DNA of 64,000 nucleotides from the NCBI GenBank assembly GCA_031292275.1, contig JARLHL010000008.1, positions 1 through 64,000 on the forward strand, given 5' to 3'. The notes beneath the pieces are model-generated. The model saw only the letters and a program-made list of their open reading frames with translations. It had not been told where the DNA came from and searched no databases. This document shows, piece by piece, positions 17,237-26,569 of this stretch. A program made the position numbers and the translations under genes. The first letter of the stretch is position 1. Each line of letters begins with the position of its first letter. The stretch is from Desulfocapsaceae bacterium (GTDB taxonomy: Bacteria; Desulfobacterota; Desulfobulbia; Desulfobulbales; Desulfocapsaceae).

Positions 17237-18583
17237 ATGGAGCCTTTCCTGGTGCTGTCCGAATTGAAAGAAAATCTTCTGAAAGCTGGAAAATCTGAAG
17301 GTTGCATCAGCTTCAACGATCTCAATGAACTCCTCCCCGAAGAGATCAAAGACCCGGAGGCCATAGAGAAGATTTTTAATTTTCTCGGGGCCCACAATAT
17401 CGAAATAGTTACGATTGAGAAATCGGGCGAGAAGAAGACTCTTTCAGGAGAGGTTTGGGAAAAAAAGGATGATTTCCCCGTTGGTGATTTGGATGATGAG
17501 GCAGGGATTATCATTCCGGATGACGATGCTCATGAAGCCGAGGAGACCACTACTACCTATCTGCGGGAGATGGGGCGGTTTGATCTGCTCACCCCCGAGG
17601 AAGAAGCGAAGTACAGCAAGACTATCCGTCAGGGGTTCGAATCGATTATCGCCGCCATCCGGGAAGACCAATCCGGGGTTCATGAAATCAGTTTTCTCTG
17701 TGATCGCATCGATCTCTGGGAGAAACGGGATCCGACATTAAAGCCCAAGAAGCAGCAGCTGAATTTCATGCGCTACAATGTGGTCAGTGCCGCCAAGAAA
17801 TACCCGGAAATCCGGGATCTGTTCGAACTCCGGGCCAAGATCGAGGCCTATAGTCGGTCCATTGAAGTGGCGAAGGACACGATGATCCGGGCGAACCTGC
17901 GGCTGGTGGTTTCCATTGCCAAACGTTATATGCACCAGGGACTGACCCTGGCCGATCTGATACAGGAAGGAAACCTCGGCCTGATGCGGGCCGTTTTCCG
18001 TTTCGACTATACTAAAGGCAATAAATTTTCGACCTATGCCAGCTGGTGGATCAGGCAGGCCATCACCAGGGCCATCCTCGATAAAACCCGGACTATCCGG
18101 CTGCCGGTGCATTTTCTCGAGCTGAGGAGCCAGTTCTTCAAGGCCTTTTATGCGCTGTTCAAGGAACTGGGTCGCGAACCGACACCGCTTGAGATTTCCA
18201 ATACCACCAACCTGCCCATGGATAAGATCCTTTCTATCCTCGAGGCATCGCGGGAGCCCATCTCTCTGGAGACGCCGGTTGGCGACGATGATTCGACTCT
18301 GGGCGATTTTCTTGAAAATCAGGAATCTCAATCCCCCTATGATGCGGTCCAGACCAGGGAACTGGCGGGAAGGGTAACGGAGATCCTGTCGACCCTCAGT
18401 GAGCGGGAGGAAAAGATTATCCGTCTCCGCTTCGGCATAGGGGAAAAGGCCGAGTACACCCTGGAGGAGATCGGCAGACGGTTCAACGTCTCGCGTGAAC
18501 GCATCAGGCAGATTGAGAAAAAGGCCCTGAATCGTCTGCGCCACTCGAGCAGGCGGGAAAAGCTCAAATTTTTTATTGATTGA
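17237..18583 (+). CDS. Sigma-70 family (RpoD/SigA-like) RNA polymerase sigma factor
   Basis: The 448-residue protein carries a short region 1.1-like N-terminus (residues 1-70), region 1.2 ([16 protein letters not shown]), region 2 ([43 protein letters not shown]), regions 3.0-3.1 (TRTIRLPVH) and region 4 with the helix-turn-helix [20 protein letters not shown]. The -10-reading residues of region 2.4 are of sigma-70 type. It is shorter than a typical proteobacterial RpoD (about 600) because the non-conserved insert after 1.2 is small, and region 3 departs from the usual IPVHM sequence. It may be the primary factor or a group 2 paralogue. Confidence 0.9.
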   Translation: MEPFLVLSELKENLLKAGKSEGCISFNDLNELLPEEIKDPEAIEKIFNFLGAHNIEIVTIEKSGEKKTLSGEVWEKKDDFPVGDLDDEAGIIIPDDDAHEAEETTTTYLREMGRFDLLTPEEEAKYSKTIRQGFESIIAAIREDQSGVHEISFLCDRIDLWEKRDPTLKPKKQQLNFMRYNVVSAAKKYPEIRDLFELRAKIEAYSRSIEVAKDTMIRANLRLVVSIAKRYMHQGLTLADLIQEGNLGLMRAVFRFDYTKGNKFSTYASWWIRQAITRAILDKTRTIRLPVHFLELRSQFFKAFYALFKELGREPTPLEISNTTNLPMDKILSILEASREPISLETPVGDDDSTLGDFLENQESQSPYDAVQTRELAGRVTEILSTLSEREEKIIRLRFGIGEKAEYTLEEIGRRFNVSRERIRQIEKKALNRLRHSSRREKLKFFID

Positions 18584-18584
18584 G

Positions 18585-18615
18585 AACCTGTTTCGATAGG
18601 AGGAACGGGTTTTTT
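18585..18615 (+). terminator. Intrinsic terminator after the sigma-factor gene
   Basis: Two bases after the stop region an 8-bp stem (AACCTGTT / AACGGGTT, one G-U) with an 11-base loop is followed by six T. Good fit to a rho-independent terminator. Confidence 0.8.
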
Positions 18616-18684
18616 ACCAGGTGGTCTTCCCGCCGGACGACAGGCCGTGAGGATCTCTCCAACGCACAGACATCAAGGGGGTGA

Positions 18685-18712
18685 AGCTGGGTGCTCAGGC
18701 CCGGCTTTTTTT
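18685..18712 (+). terminator. Intrinsic terminator at the start of mqnE (attenuator candidate)
   Basis: AGCTGGG and CCCGGCT form a 7-bp stem with an 8-base loop followed by seven T, ending five bases before the ATG at 18718. An AAGGGGGTG sequence at 18675-18683 precedes it. A terminator placed here would stop transcripts entering the menaquinone operon unless readthrough is controlled, so it may be the expression platform of an attenuator or the end of a ~100-nt RNA. Confidence 0.6.
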
Positions 18713-18717
18713 ATTTT

Positions 18718-19818
18718 ATGACTCTACAGTCTTTTATAAAACAGGCAGGGCTTGCAGATATACTGGAAAAGGTTGAGGCCGGAGTCCGGCTGACCGCCGA
18801 GGACGGACTGCAGCTCTATCGCAGCAATGATATCCTGGCTATTGGTTTTCTTGCCAACATCGTCCGGAACCGGCTTAATGGCGACAATTCCTATTTCATC
18901 TACAATCAGCACATCAACTACTCCAATATCTGCATAAATCTTTGTAAATTCTGTGCCTTCGGAAAAGAGAAAGATTCTCCGCTCGCCTATCAGATGTCGG
19001 TGGAGGAGGTCAAAAAGAAGGTCCGCGACCGGCTGGACGAGCCGATCACCGAGATCCACATGGTGGGGGGGCTCCATCCGGAACTGCCCTTCCAGTATTA
19101 TATTGACCTTCTGCATGCTATAAAGGAGGTCCGGCCCGAGGCCCATATCCAGGCCTTTACCTGTGTGGAGATCGCGCATCTGGCCGAGCTCGCAGGCAGG
19201 ACCATTCCCGACACCCTGGCTGTGTTGAAGGAGGCCGGACTCGGTTCGATGCCGGGTGGTGGGGCCGAGGTCTTCAATCCCCGGATCAGACAGCTGACCT
19301 GTGAAAAGAAGCTGCCGGGCGAAGAGTGGCTGGAGGTGGCCAAAAGCGCGCACAGGCAGGGGCTGCGAACCAACGCCACCATGCTCTACGGGCATATCGA
19401 GACCATTGAGGAGCGGGTGGAACATCTTCTGGCCCTGCGTCAGACCCAGGATGAGACCGGCGGTTTTCTGGCCTTTATTCCCCTGGCCTTTCATCCGAAG
19501 AATACCGAGATGGCTGACATTGCCAAGACCAGCGGTATTGACGACCTGAAGAACATTGCCGTGGCCCGCCTGCTCCTGGATAATTTCCCCCACATCAAGG
19601 CCTACTGGGTGATGATCGGTCCGAAGATGGCCCAACTGGCTTTATCCTTTGGCGCCGACGATATGGATGGCACCGTCAAGGAAGAGGTCATCACCCATAT
19701 GGCCGGGGCGGAGACCGATCAGGCCATCGGCAGCAATACGCTGGTGAAGTTGATCCGGGAGGCTGGACGTGTGCCAGTGGAACGGGATACACTCTACAAT
19801 GTCATCCGCAGATATTGA
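18718..19818 (+). CDS. mqnE: Aminodeoxyfutalosine synthase (radical SAM)
   Basis: MqnE joins the MqnA product to SAM-derived adenosine, making 6-amino-6-deoxyfutalosine in menaquinone synthesis. The cluster-binding CX3CX2C (CINLCKFCAFG) is near residues 74-81, with the family blocks HMVGGLHPELPF, GSMPGGGAEVF and GHIETIEERVEH. The ATG at 18718 matches the family's usual N-terminus but lacks a ribosome site; a GTG at 18691 has AGGGGGTG eight bases upstream and would add VLRPGFFYF, with the terminator hairpin inside the codons. It heads a tight operon with mqnC, a deaminase and mqnA. Confidence 0.93.
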   Translation: MTLQSFIKQAGLADILEKVEAGVRLTAEDGLQLYRSNDILAIGFLANIVRNRLNGDNSYFIYNQHINYSNICINLCKFCAFGKEKDSPLAYQMSVEEVKKKVRDRLDEPITEIHMVGGLHPELPFQYYIDLLHAIKEVRPEAHIQAFTCVEIAHLAELAGRTIPDTLAVLKEAGLGSMPGGGAEVFNPRIRQLTCEKKLPGEEWLEVAKSAHRQGLRTNATMLYGHIETIEERVEHLLALRQTQDETGGFLAFIPLAFHPKNTEMADIAKTSGIDDLKNIAVARLLLDNFPHIKAYWVMIGPKMAQLALSFGADDMDGTVKEEVITHMAGAETDQAIGSNTLVKLIREAGRVPVERDTLYNVIRRY

Positions 19819-19844
19819 TATAGGGCAGGAGGGGACCGCTGAAG

Positions 19845-20909
19845 ATGGGTGTCGACCGAATCTGTGAAAAAATCCTTGGCGGTGAACGCCTTCAGGATGA
19901 GGAATTTCTGCTCCTGGAAGAGAAAGCCGATATCTACCAGCTCGGTTTTCTGGCCAGCCATATCAGGACCAGGCTGCATCCTGACCGGCTGGTGACCTAC
20001 GTTATCGACCGGAATATCAATTATACCGACATCTGTATCTCCGCCTGTAAATTCTGCGCCTTCTTCAAAGCCCCCGAGCAGCAGGGGGGCAGTGTTCTCT
20101 CCTTTGCCGAGCTTGCTGATAAAATCCGGGAGACCCAGGAACTTGGCGGCACGCAGATCCTGTTGCAGGGCGGTTTGCATCCTGATCTGCCCTTTGAGTT
20201 TTATGAGGATATGCTCCGTTTCATGAAGAAGACGGGCATTCATATCCACGGGTTTTCCCCGCCTGAAATCTGGCATTTCGCCACTCTTTCCGGTCTGAGT
20301 ATAGCCGAGGTCCTGCAAAGGCTTATTGCCGCCGGCCTTGATTCGATCCCCGGCGGCGGCGCCGAGATCCTCTCCGACAGAGTCCGTCAGGCGACCGCGC
20401 CGCGGAAGTGCAGCGCCGGCCAGTGGCTGGAGGTGATGGCCGAGGCACATGGACAGGGGTTGCGGACGACGGCGACCATGATGTTCGGGCATATCGAGAC
20501 CGCGGCGGAACGGCTCGAACACCTCCGCCGGCTCCGGGACCTCCAGGATAGGACCGGGGGATTTACCGCCTTCATACCATGGCCCTTCCAACCCGACAAT
20601 ACGGTTCTGGCAGGGCAGAATGGAATCGAGAAGACATCAGGCCTCAAATATCTGAGAGTGCTTGCTCTTTCAAGAATTTATCTGGATAATTTTGCCAATG
20701 TCCAGGCCTCCTGGGTCACCCAGGGGCCGCAGATTGCCCAACTGGCTCTTCACTTCGGGGCCAATGATTTCGGCAGCACCATGATCGAGGAAAACGTGGT
20801 TGCCGCCGCAGGTGTCAGCTTCAGGCTTTCGGAAAAGGAAATCATCCGCTTGGTTCGGGATGCGGGATTCGAACCGAAACAACGATTGATGGATTACACC
20901 CTGGTCTAA
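19845..20909 (+). CDS. mqnC: Cyclic dehypoxanthine futalosine synthase (radical SAM)
   Basis: MqnC cyclises dehypoxanthine futalosine to its spiro cyclic form, the step after base removal in the futalosine route. CISACKFCAFF (about residues 63-70) binds the 4Fe-4S cluster. LLQGGLHPDLPF, DSIPGGGAEIL, MMFGHIETAAERLEHL and AFIPWPFQPDNT are family blocks that separate it from its paralogue MqnE upstream. The length of 354 residues is normal. The TAA stop overlaps the ATG of the next gene (TAATG), so translation is coupled. Confidence 0.94.
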   Translation: MGVDRICEKILGGERLQDEEFLLLEEKADIYQLGFLASHIRTRLHPDRLVTYVIDRNINYTDICISACKFCAFFKAPEQQGGSVLSFAELADKIRETQELGGTQILLQGGLHPDLPFEFYEDMLRFMKKTGIHIHGFSPPEIWHFATLSGLSIAEVLQRLIAAGLDSIPGGGAEILSDRVRQATAPRKCSAGQWLEVMAEAHGQGLRTTATMMFGHIETAAERLEHLRRLRDLQDRTGGFTAFIPWPFQPDNTVLAGQNGIEKTSGLKYLRVLALSRIYLDNFANVQASWVTQGPQIAQLALHFGANDFGSTMIEENVVAAAGVSFRLSEKEIIRLVRDAGFEPKQRLMDYTLV

Positions 20910-22183
20910 TGGGGAAGTCTCTTTCTGCGATATATTCGGCGCCTTGGCTTGTACCGGTGGCAAGCCCTGTGGTCCGAGACGGCGCGGTAGCCGTCAGGGA
21001 TGGCCGCATAGAGGCCGTGGGGCCTGTGGCTGGGCTGCGGGCGGCCTTCCCTGACCATCATGAGATTGCCTGTCGGGGGGTGCTGATGCCTGCCCTGATC
21101 AACGCTCACATCCATCTTGAGCTGTCCCATCTCGCGAGGCTCAATAAACCGGCCCCGGGAGAGGCAATGTGCGACTGGATTGAGGGCCTGATCCAGGCCA
21201 GGTCCGACTGCAGTCTTGCCGTCCAACAGAAGGAGCAGTGCCGGCGGCGGACTCTGAAGCAGCTGCACAACTCCGGAGTCGTACTGGTGGCCGATATTGG
21301 CAACGAGGCGCAGCAACCCAGCTCCGATTGTCTGGACTCTCCGCATATCCTGCACCTGCTGGAGTTTCTGGCCCCCACCGGGGCAGCGGTCCAGGCGGTG
21401 AAAAATCTTCTTGCCGATCTGCCGGATGCCTGTGCTGCAACCGCCCACGCACCTTACTCAACCCTGCCGGCACTTCTGTCTCTGTTGAAAGAGAGGGCCA
21501 GACGCTTGGGGTCGATATTTTCCCTGCATGTGGCGGAATCGGCGGATGAGATTGAATTTCTTCGGGATAATACCGGGAGCTTTCGTGATTTTCTGGTGCG
21601 TCGCGGCGCCTGGGACGGAAGTTTTTCACCGGCTGGGCCGGAATTGGCAGGTACCGTCGCCTATCTGCAGCAGCTGGGCCTCCTGGATTCCCGGACTCTC
21701 TGCGTCCATTGTGTCCATGTGGCCGAAGAGGAGATCCGCCTGCTGGCTGAAATGAAGGCGCATGTCTGTCTCTGTCCGGGGAGCAACCGGTTCTTAGGGG
21801 TCGGCAGGGCGCCCCTGCAATCCATCCTTGATCATGGTCTGCTGCCGGCAATCGGGACGGATTCGGCCGCCTCCAACGAATGCCTGGACATCTGGCGGGA
21901 GATGCGGATTCTGAGAGAGGATCATCCCGATGTGGCTCCGGAATCGATTCTCGCCATGGCGACCTTGGGTGGGGCTGCGGCGCTGCACTGTCAGGACGAT
22001 TTCGGCAGCCTCGCCCCGCACCGAAGGGCGGAGTTTCTGCATGTTGACCCGGAAGGTCTTCGGACTGTCGGCTCAGCGGGAGAACTCTGCGCGCTGCTTA
22101 CCGGCGGCAGGCCCAGGCGGATCGGCTGGATTGGCGAAAGAGAGGCCTCCGTGCAGATAAATGATATGAGAACAGGATTTTAA
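20909..22183 (+). CDS. mqnX: Amidohydrolase, probable aminodeoxyfutalosine deaminase
   Basis: The 424-residue protein has the amidohydrolase metal and catalytic motifs: NAHIHLELS (HxH), AHAPYST, HVAES and GTDSAASNECLD. These match the cytosine-deaminase-like subgroup that includes MqnX, which converts aminodeoxyfutalosine to futalosine. Its place between mqnC and mqnA, with start-stop overlap to mqnC, supports this substrate. I do not see a futalosine hydrolase (MqnB) in the window. Another nucleoside or triazine deaminase is possible from sequence alone; context makes MqnX the best call. Confidence 0.8.
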   Translation: MGKSLSAIYSAPWLVPVASPVVRDGAVAVRDGRIEAVGPVAGLRAAFPDHHEIACRGVLMPALINAHIHLELSHLARLNKPAPGEAMCDWIEGLIQARSDCSLAVQQKEQCRRRTLKQLHNSGVVLVADIGNEAQQPSSDCLDSPHILHLLEFLAPTGAAVQAVKNLLADLPDACAATAHAPYSTLPALLSLLKERARRLGSIFSLHVAESADEIEFLRDNTGSFRDFLVRRGAWDGSFSPAGPELAGTVAYLQQLGLLDSRTLCVHCVHVAEEEIRLLAEMKAHVCLCPGSNRFLGVGRAPLQSILDHGLLPAIGTDSAASNECLDIWREMRILREDHPDVAPESILAMATLGGAAALHCQDDFGSLAPHRRAEFLHVDPEGLRTVGSAGELCALLTGGRPRRIGWIGEREASVQINDMRTGF

Positions 22184-22230
22184 AAGAAGATGCCTTACAG
22201 TAATGCTGTATGCAGGCAGATGGAGGTGTG

Positions 22231-23085
22231 ATGGCAAACCCCAAAAAGGCCAGAGTCGGCATGGTGAAATATGTCAATATGGCCCCGATTTATGAAGTCT
22301 GGAAGAGAACGACGCAGGAAGAAGGCTGGGAGCTGGTGGAGGCCCCGCCTGCGGCTCTGAACAGGATGCTTGCCCGTGGTGAAATAGATATGGGTTTTGT
22401 CTCTGCCTATGAGTACTGCGCCAGGCCTGAGAACTATCGGGTGCTGGCCGATCTTTCCATCAGCGCCAACGGGCCCGTGGGGTCGGTCTTCTTGTTCTCC
22501 CGCCTTCCCGTCCGTGAACTCAGCGGCCGCAAGGTCCTCCTGACCAGCCAGTCAGAGACCTCTGTCTGTCTTGTGAAAATTATCCTGGAGGAGTTTTTTC
22601 AGCTCCGTCCGGAATACAGTTCGGGCGAGATCTTTGATGGGGATAATATTGCCCATACGGCGATCCTGGCTATTGGCGATGAGGCCCTCCGGCTGGTGGG
22701 GGATGAGCGATTTCCCCATTGCCTTGACTTGGGGGAGATATGGAAACAGCATACCGGTCTGCCCTTTGTCTTTTCCCTCTGCGCCGTTCGGGAGGAGTTC
22801 TGCGCCAGCGACCCGCAGCTGGTGGGGCGCATCCATCGGGAGATCCTGCGCTGTCGGGATGCCGGCAAGGCTGAACTGTTTTCGATCTGTGAACTGGTGG
22901 CCCCCCGGATTCCTATGAGTCCGCAAAAATGCTATGATTATTTGACCGCTATTGAGTATGATCTTGCCGATAAAAAAATCCAGGGAGTGACAAAATTCTT
23001 TCAATATCTCATTGATCGAGGCGTGGTGGGAAAACAGGTGCTGCCATTGAAGATCCTGCCTCTCTCGGAAGAAATTTCAGGATAG
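22231..23085 (+). CDS. mqnA: Chorismate dehydratase
   Basis: MqnA dehydrates chorismate to 3-enolpyruvylbenzoate, the first step of the futalosine route. The 284-residue product from the ATG at 22231 (GGAGG just upstream) has the family pattern: RVGMVKYVNMAPIYEVW, GEIDMGFVSAYEY, LLTSQSETSVCL, and a DNIAHTAILAIGDEALR segment. The fold is like a periplasmic binding protein but no signal peptide is present, so it is cytoplasmic. It is 47 bp after the deaminase gene and 13 bp before the ubiX-like gene. Confidence 0.93.
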   Translation: MANPKKARVGMVKYVNMAPIYEVWKRTTQEEGWELVEAPPAALNRMLARGEIDMGFVSAYEYCARPENYRVLADLSISANGPVGSVFLFSRLPVRELSGRKVLLTSQSETSVCLVKIILEEFFQLRPEYSSGEIFDGDNIAHTAILAIGDEALRLVGDERFPHCLDLGEIWKQHTGLPFVFSLCAVREEFCASDPQLVGRIHREILRCRDAGKAELFSICELVAPRIPMSPQKCYDYLTAIEYDLADKKIQGVTKFFQYLIDRGVVGKQVLPLKILPLSEEISG

Positions 23086-23098
23086 CCGGAAGACACTT

Positions 23099-23704
23099 AT
23101 GGACACAATCACCGCGAATGAGAAGTATCTCGTCGCCATAACCGGGGCAAGCGGCATGCTCTTTCTCCGGCCATTTCTGGATATGATGAATGCGCAGGGC
23201 GTTATCGTGCATGGCATCTGTTCCGATGCCGGACGGGATGTGCTGGCCTATGAAGAGGGGCTGGCCCCCGCAGACCTGCCCGGTATCGAGCAATGGTTCG
23301 ATCTCCGGGATTTTTCGGCCCCGCCTTCTTCCGGTTCCAGCGGCTATGCCGGGATGGTGGTGCTTCCCTGCTCCATGGGGACACTGGCGGCGATCTCCTG
23401 CGGATTGTCGATGAATCTGATCCATCGGGCTGCCGACGTCCTGCTGAAGGAGAGGAAGAAGCTGATTCTGGCCGTCCGCGAGACGCCGTTCAACAGGACC
23501 CATCTCCAGAATATGCTGCAGGCCCACGACGCCGGAGCCATCATTTGTCCGCCTATGCCCGGTTTCTATTTGAAGCCCCAGAGCCTGGCCGAGGCGGCCG
23601 AGACCTTTGCCTGGCGGCTTGCCGACCAACTCGGCCTGCCGGTGGCGTCAAAAAGATTCTGGGGGGATAGACCGCATGTTGAAAAAGATCGGCATTCTGC
23701 TTGA
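23099..23704 (+). CDS. UbiX-like flavin prenyltransferase
   Basis: UbiX-type enzymes prenylate FMN to supply the cofactor of UbiD-type decarboxylases; in the futalosine route such a pair is thought to remove the ring carboxylate. The 201-residue protein begins with VAITGASGMLF (flavin-binding glycine motif). It has VVLPCSMGTLAAISCG, RKKLILAVRETPFN and PPMPGFYLKP, all typical. The UbiD-like partner is not in the window. The 3' end overlaps the next gene by 29 bp. I avoid a firm symbol because UbiX and MqnM-type naming cannot be separated by sequence here. Confidence 0.88.
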   Translation: MDTITANEKYLVAITGASGMLFLRPFLDMMNAQGVIVHGICSDAGRDVLAYEEGLAPADLPGIEQWFDLRDFSAPPSSGSSGYAGMVVLPCSMGTLAAISCGLSMNLIHRAADVLLKERKKLILAVRETPFNRTHLQNMLQAHDAGAIICPPMPGFYLKPQSLAEAAETFAWRLADQLGLPVASKRFWGDRPHVEKDRHSA

Positions 23705-24533
23705 AATGATTAAGTTCAAGCTGACGGTTTTCGCCATGCCCTTTGCCTTTACGGGCGCCTTTCTGGCGGCACGCGGGCTGCCCACGCTGCGGGTGATCTT
23801 CTGGGTGGTTCTGGCCATGGTCGGCGCCAGGACCTGTGCCATGGGCTTCAACAGGATCGTCGACGCCAGGTTTGACAGCGCCAATCCCCGCACTGCCGGT
23901 CGAGCCCTGCCTGCAGGCGAAGTGAAGATGGTCGAGGCCTGGGCGATGATCATCCTGGCGGGGGTGCTGTTTTTTGTGTCCTGCCATCAGTTGAATCCCC
24001 TGGCAATGGCCATCGCTCCCTTCGCCCTCTCGCTCACTCTGTTATATTCACTCACCAAGAGATTCACCTCATTCTGTCACCTTATTCTGGGGGTGGCGCT
24101 TGCCATTTCCCCGCTGGGCGGATGGGTGGCGGTGGCTGGGGATCTGGCCCGCTATCCTTTTGTGCTTTCCGCAGGCGTCCTTTTCTGGGTGGCGGGTTTC
24201 GACACGATTTATGCCTGCCTTGACGCGGATTTTGATCGTCAGGCGGGCCTTTTTTCGCTGCCGGCACGGCTAGGACGGGAGAAAGCCTTCAGGCTTGCGG
24301 TCTTCTTCCATGCTCTGGCTTTTCTTTTCTTTATCCTGACCGGAGTGCAGTCTCAGTTAAACTATATCTATTATATCGGCATTGTGCTGACGGCAGGAGC
24401 GCTTTTTTACCAGCATATTATTGTCAACCCCAGGGATCTCTCCCGCATCAATGCGGCCTTTTTTTCGATGAATGGGTTCATCAGTCTGACCCTCTTTGCC
24501 GCCACCTGGCTGTCCTTGGCTATTACTCACTGA
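23676..24533 (+). CDS. UbiA-family prenyltransferase (menaquinone branch, MqnP-like)
   Basis: The start at 23676 has GGGGGGA seven bases upstream and fits the family length (285 residues). UbiA-type proteins are polytopic membrane enzymes that attach an isoprenoid chain to an aromatic ring. Both Asp-rich motifs are present: NRIVDARFDSANPRTAGR near the N-terminal third and DTIYACLDADFDRQAGL later. Position at the end of the mqn cluster indicates the demethylmenaquinone precursor as acceptor. About eight hydrophobic segments are visible. It overlaps the ubiX-like gene. Confidence 0.88.
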   Translation: MLKKIGILLEMIKFKLTVFAMPFAFTGAFLAARGLPTLRVIFWVVLAMVGARTCAMGFNRIVDARFDSANPRTAGRALPAGEVKMVEAWAMIILAGVLFFVSCHQLNPLAMAIAPFALSLTLLYSLTKRFTSFCHLILGVALAISPLGGWVAVAGDLARYPFVLSAGVLFWVAGFDTIYACLDADFDRQAGLFSLPARLGREKAFRLAVFFHALAFLFFILTGVQSQLNYIYYIGIVLTAGALFYQHIIVNPRDLSRINAAFFSMNGFISLTLFAATWLSLAITH

Positions 24534-24579
24534 ACATGGGCATAATTTCAAATATTCGACAGATGAAGGAGCACAAATT

Positions 24580-25476
24580 ATGATTGATGCGATAATTACA
24601 ACGGATTTTCCCGACCTGAAGCTTGTGCATCGCGGCAAGGTCCGGGATATGTATATGATTCCCGGCCATGACGACAGGATCCTGATGGTGGCAACGGACC
24701 GGATATCCGCCTATGATGTGGTTATGAACGAGCCGATACCCGGTAAGGGAAAGATCCTGACCCAGCTGTCGCTCTTCTGGTTTGACCTGCTGGGTGACGT
24801 GGTTGAAAATCATCTGATAAGCGCCAGGGTCGAAGATTATCCGGCGATCTGCCATAAGTATGCCGCCCAACTGGAGGGACGGTCCATGCTGGTGCACAAG
24901 ACGAAACCGTTGCCCATCGAGTGTATCGTCCGTGGATATATCTCCGGTTCCTTCTGGAGCGCCTATCAGCAGAACCCGAAGGTCTGCGGATTCTCGTTGC
25001 CGGCTGGGATGCTGGAGTCGGAGCAATTTCCAGCGCCTCTCTTCACTCCCTCCACCAAGGCGGAATTGGGAACCCATGATGAGAATATATCGATTGAGAC
25101 CATGGCCGGCATTGTCGGGCAGGCCAGGGCCCGGGAGATTGCCGAGATCAGCATCAATCTCTACCGCCGGGCGGCCGATTACGCTCGCAGCAAGGGGATA
25201 ATCATTGCCGATACCAAATTCGAGCTGGGCCTGAAGGATGATGCCTTGATCCTGATCGATGAGGTCCTTACTCCCGATTCCTCCCGTTTCTGGCCTCTGG
25301 ATCAATACCGGCCGGGAAAGGGACAGCCCAGCTTCGATAAGCAGTTCCTGCGCGACTATCTCTCCGGGCTGGATTGGGATAAAACTCCGCCGGCACCTGA
25401 ACTCCCTGCGGAGATAATTGATAAAACACGGCAACGCTACGCCGAGGCCGTGAGCCGGATAACCGGGAAGGAATAG
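24580..25476 (+). CDS. purC: Phosphoribosylaminoimidazole-succinocarboxamide synthase
   Basis: PurC condenses CAIR with aspartate in purine synthesis. The 298-residue product from the ATG at 24580 (AGGAG upstream) shows the SAICAR synthetase blocks: HRGKVRDMY, ATDRISAYDVV, ECIVRGYISGSFW, ADTKFELGL and DEVLTPDSSRFW. It is the longer form seen in plants, yeast and many bacteria. It follows the ubiA-like gene by 46 bp and may be cotranscribed with the menaquinone genes, which also consume an adenosine unit; that link is only suggestive. Confidence 0.95.
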   Translation: MIDAIITTDFPDLKLVHRGKVRDMYMIPGHDDRILMVATDRISAYDVVMNEPIPGKGKILTQLSLFWFDLLGDVVENHLISARVEDYPAICHKYAAQLEGRSMLVHKTKPLPIECIVRGYISGSFWSAYQQNPKVCGFSLPAGMLESEQFPAPLFTPSTKAELGTHDENISIETMAGIVGQARAREIAEISINLYRRAADYARSKGIIIADTKFELGLKDDALILIDEVLTPDSSRFWPLDQYRPGKGQPSFDKQFLRDYLSGLDWDKTPPAPELPAEIIDKTRQRYAEAVSRITGKE

Positions 25477-25479
25477 GGC

Positions 25480-25507
25480 CTGAGAAGCCGGAGGGCTCAG
25501 TCTTTTT
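25480..25507 (+). terminator. Terminator after purC
   Basis: CTGAG and CTCAG enclose a GC-rich loop and are followed by TCTTTTT. The hairpin overlaps the last codons of the convergent ygbA-like gene. Confidence 0.55.
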
Positions 25508-25856
25508 GCCTGGCCGGCGACCTGTCCGGGGCGGGGGGGGCTTTTCGCCTGCCGTCGCACAGATGGCGGATGGCCAGCAGGGGATGATGCCAGAGCATGC
25601 GGGGACCGGCATAGCGCATAACCTCTCTGATCTTTGCCTTGGCCTCCGGCTTGTAGCAGTGGATCCGGCAGCGGCCGCAGGTGGGCTTATCCTGTTGAAA
25701 GGGGCAGGCGGCAAGCCGTTTGCGGGCGTAGGCGATCAGGTCCCTGCATTCTTCGCACGGCTCGTCTGTGCCGCCGTGACGGGCGCGGCAGTAGATGGCC
25801 ACCATGGCGGTAAGGGTCTTATGTTCATTCTCTATTCGCGGGCCGCAGGATGGCAT
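25497..25856 (-). CDS. ygbA: YgbA-family protein (nitrous-oxide-stimulated promoter family, PF11756)
   Basis: The 119-residue protein has the family pattern: RIENEHKTLTAMVAIYCRA, H-GG, CEECRDLIAYARKRL, CPFQQDKPTCGRCRIHCY, then EVMRYAGPRMLWHHPLLA. Its eight or so cysteines include two CxxC pairs that could bind a metal or an Fe-S cluster. Members such as E. coli YgbA are induced by nitric oxide; the molecular role is unsettled. It lies 2 bp after the aroK stop in the same direction, so the two probably share a transcript. The extreme N-terminus is uncertain. Confidence 0.85.
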   Translation of the reverse strand: MPSCGPRIENEHKTLTAMVAIYCRARHGGTDEPCEECRDLIAYARKRLAACPFQQDKPTCGRCRIHCYKPEAKAKIREVMRYAGPRMLWHHPLLAIRHLCDGRRKAPPAPDRSPARQKD

Positions 25857-25858
25857 AT

Positions 25859-26371
25859 CTATCTGCGCCCCAGTGCATGCATGATGTCAAGACAGACCCT
25901 TTCCTGAGTCAGATCATCACTTTCAATTATGATATCCGCATATTGCTGATAGAGAGCCCTCCGTTCGTCGAACAGATCGGCAAAGCTCTGCTCCGGCCGT
26001 TTTGCCAGCCCGCGGGTTTCGTAGTTGTGGATCCGGGCCTTCAGGGTCTCCAGTTCGGCATGTAAAAAAATCACGATCCCATCTTTTTTTAAATGCGACA
26101 TGGCAGCATGGCTGTAGGCGGCGCTGCCGCCGGTGGCGATTACATGATTCCGGCATGCCACTGTCAGCAGCACCTCCTCTTCGACCTTCCGTAAGGTCAT
26201 CGGACCATCAGTATTGACAATGTCCTGCAGGGGTCTTTCTTCACGGAGCTGGATCAGGATATCCGTGTCGATAAAGTTCCGGGCAGTCATTTTGGCCAGA
26301 ATAATACCCACCGTGCTTTTACCCGAGCCAGGCATTCCAATAAGGACAATATTTGACTTATCTTTCAACAT
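25859..26371 (-). CDS. aroK: Shikimate kinase
   Basis: Phosphorylates shikimate at O3 on the way to chorismate. The 170-residue product has the P-loop GMPGSGKSTVG, the shikimate-binding DTDILIQ, ATGGSAAY (the GGG-like substrate loop, here GGS), and RGLAKRP of the lid. I take the ATG at 26371 (MLKDKSN); upstream residues to 26467 lack homology. AGGAA precedes it at a slightly long distance. Chorismate is also the substrate of mqnA nearby. GGS in place of GGG is the only oddity. Confidence 0.88.
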   Translation of the reverse strand: MLKDKSNIVLIGMPGSGKSTVGIILAKMTARNFIDTDILIQLREERPLQDIVNTDGPMTLRKVEEEVLLTVACRNHVIATGGSAAYSHAAMSHLKKDGIVIFLHAELETLKARIHNYETRGLAKRPEQSFADLFDERRALYQQYADIIIESDDLTQERVCLDIMHALGRR

Positions 26372-26569
26372 AGCTGCATATTCCTGCCGTTGGGAAGAGA
26401 TCCCCCGGCAAATGCTTTTTTTCTTCAATTGTGAGGATAAAGACAGAAAAGACAGGGGGAAATCCAACCGCGCTGCTCACCTGTCTGAAAACGATAATGA
26501 TAAAAGAAAAAGAGGCAAGGACCGTTTTTACGCGTTCTGACGAAACTGAAAAGGCGAAAGGAAGGATTC

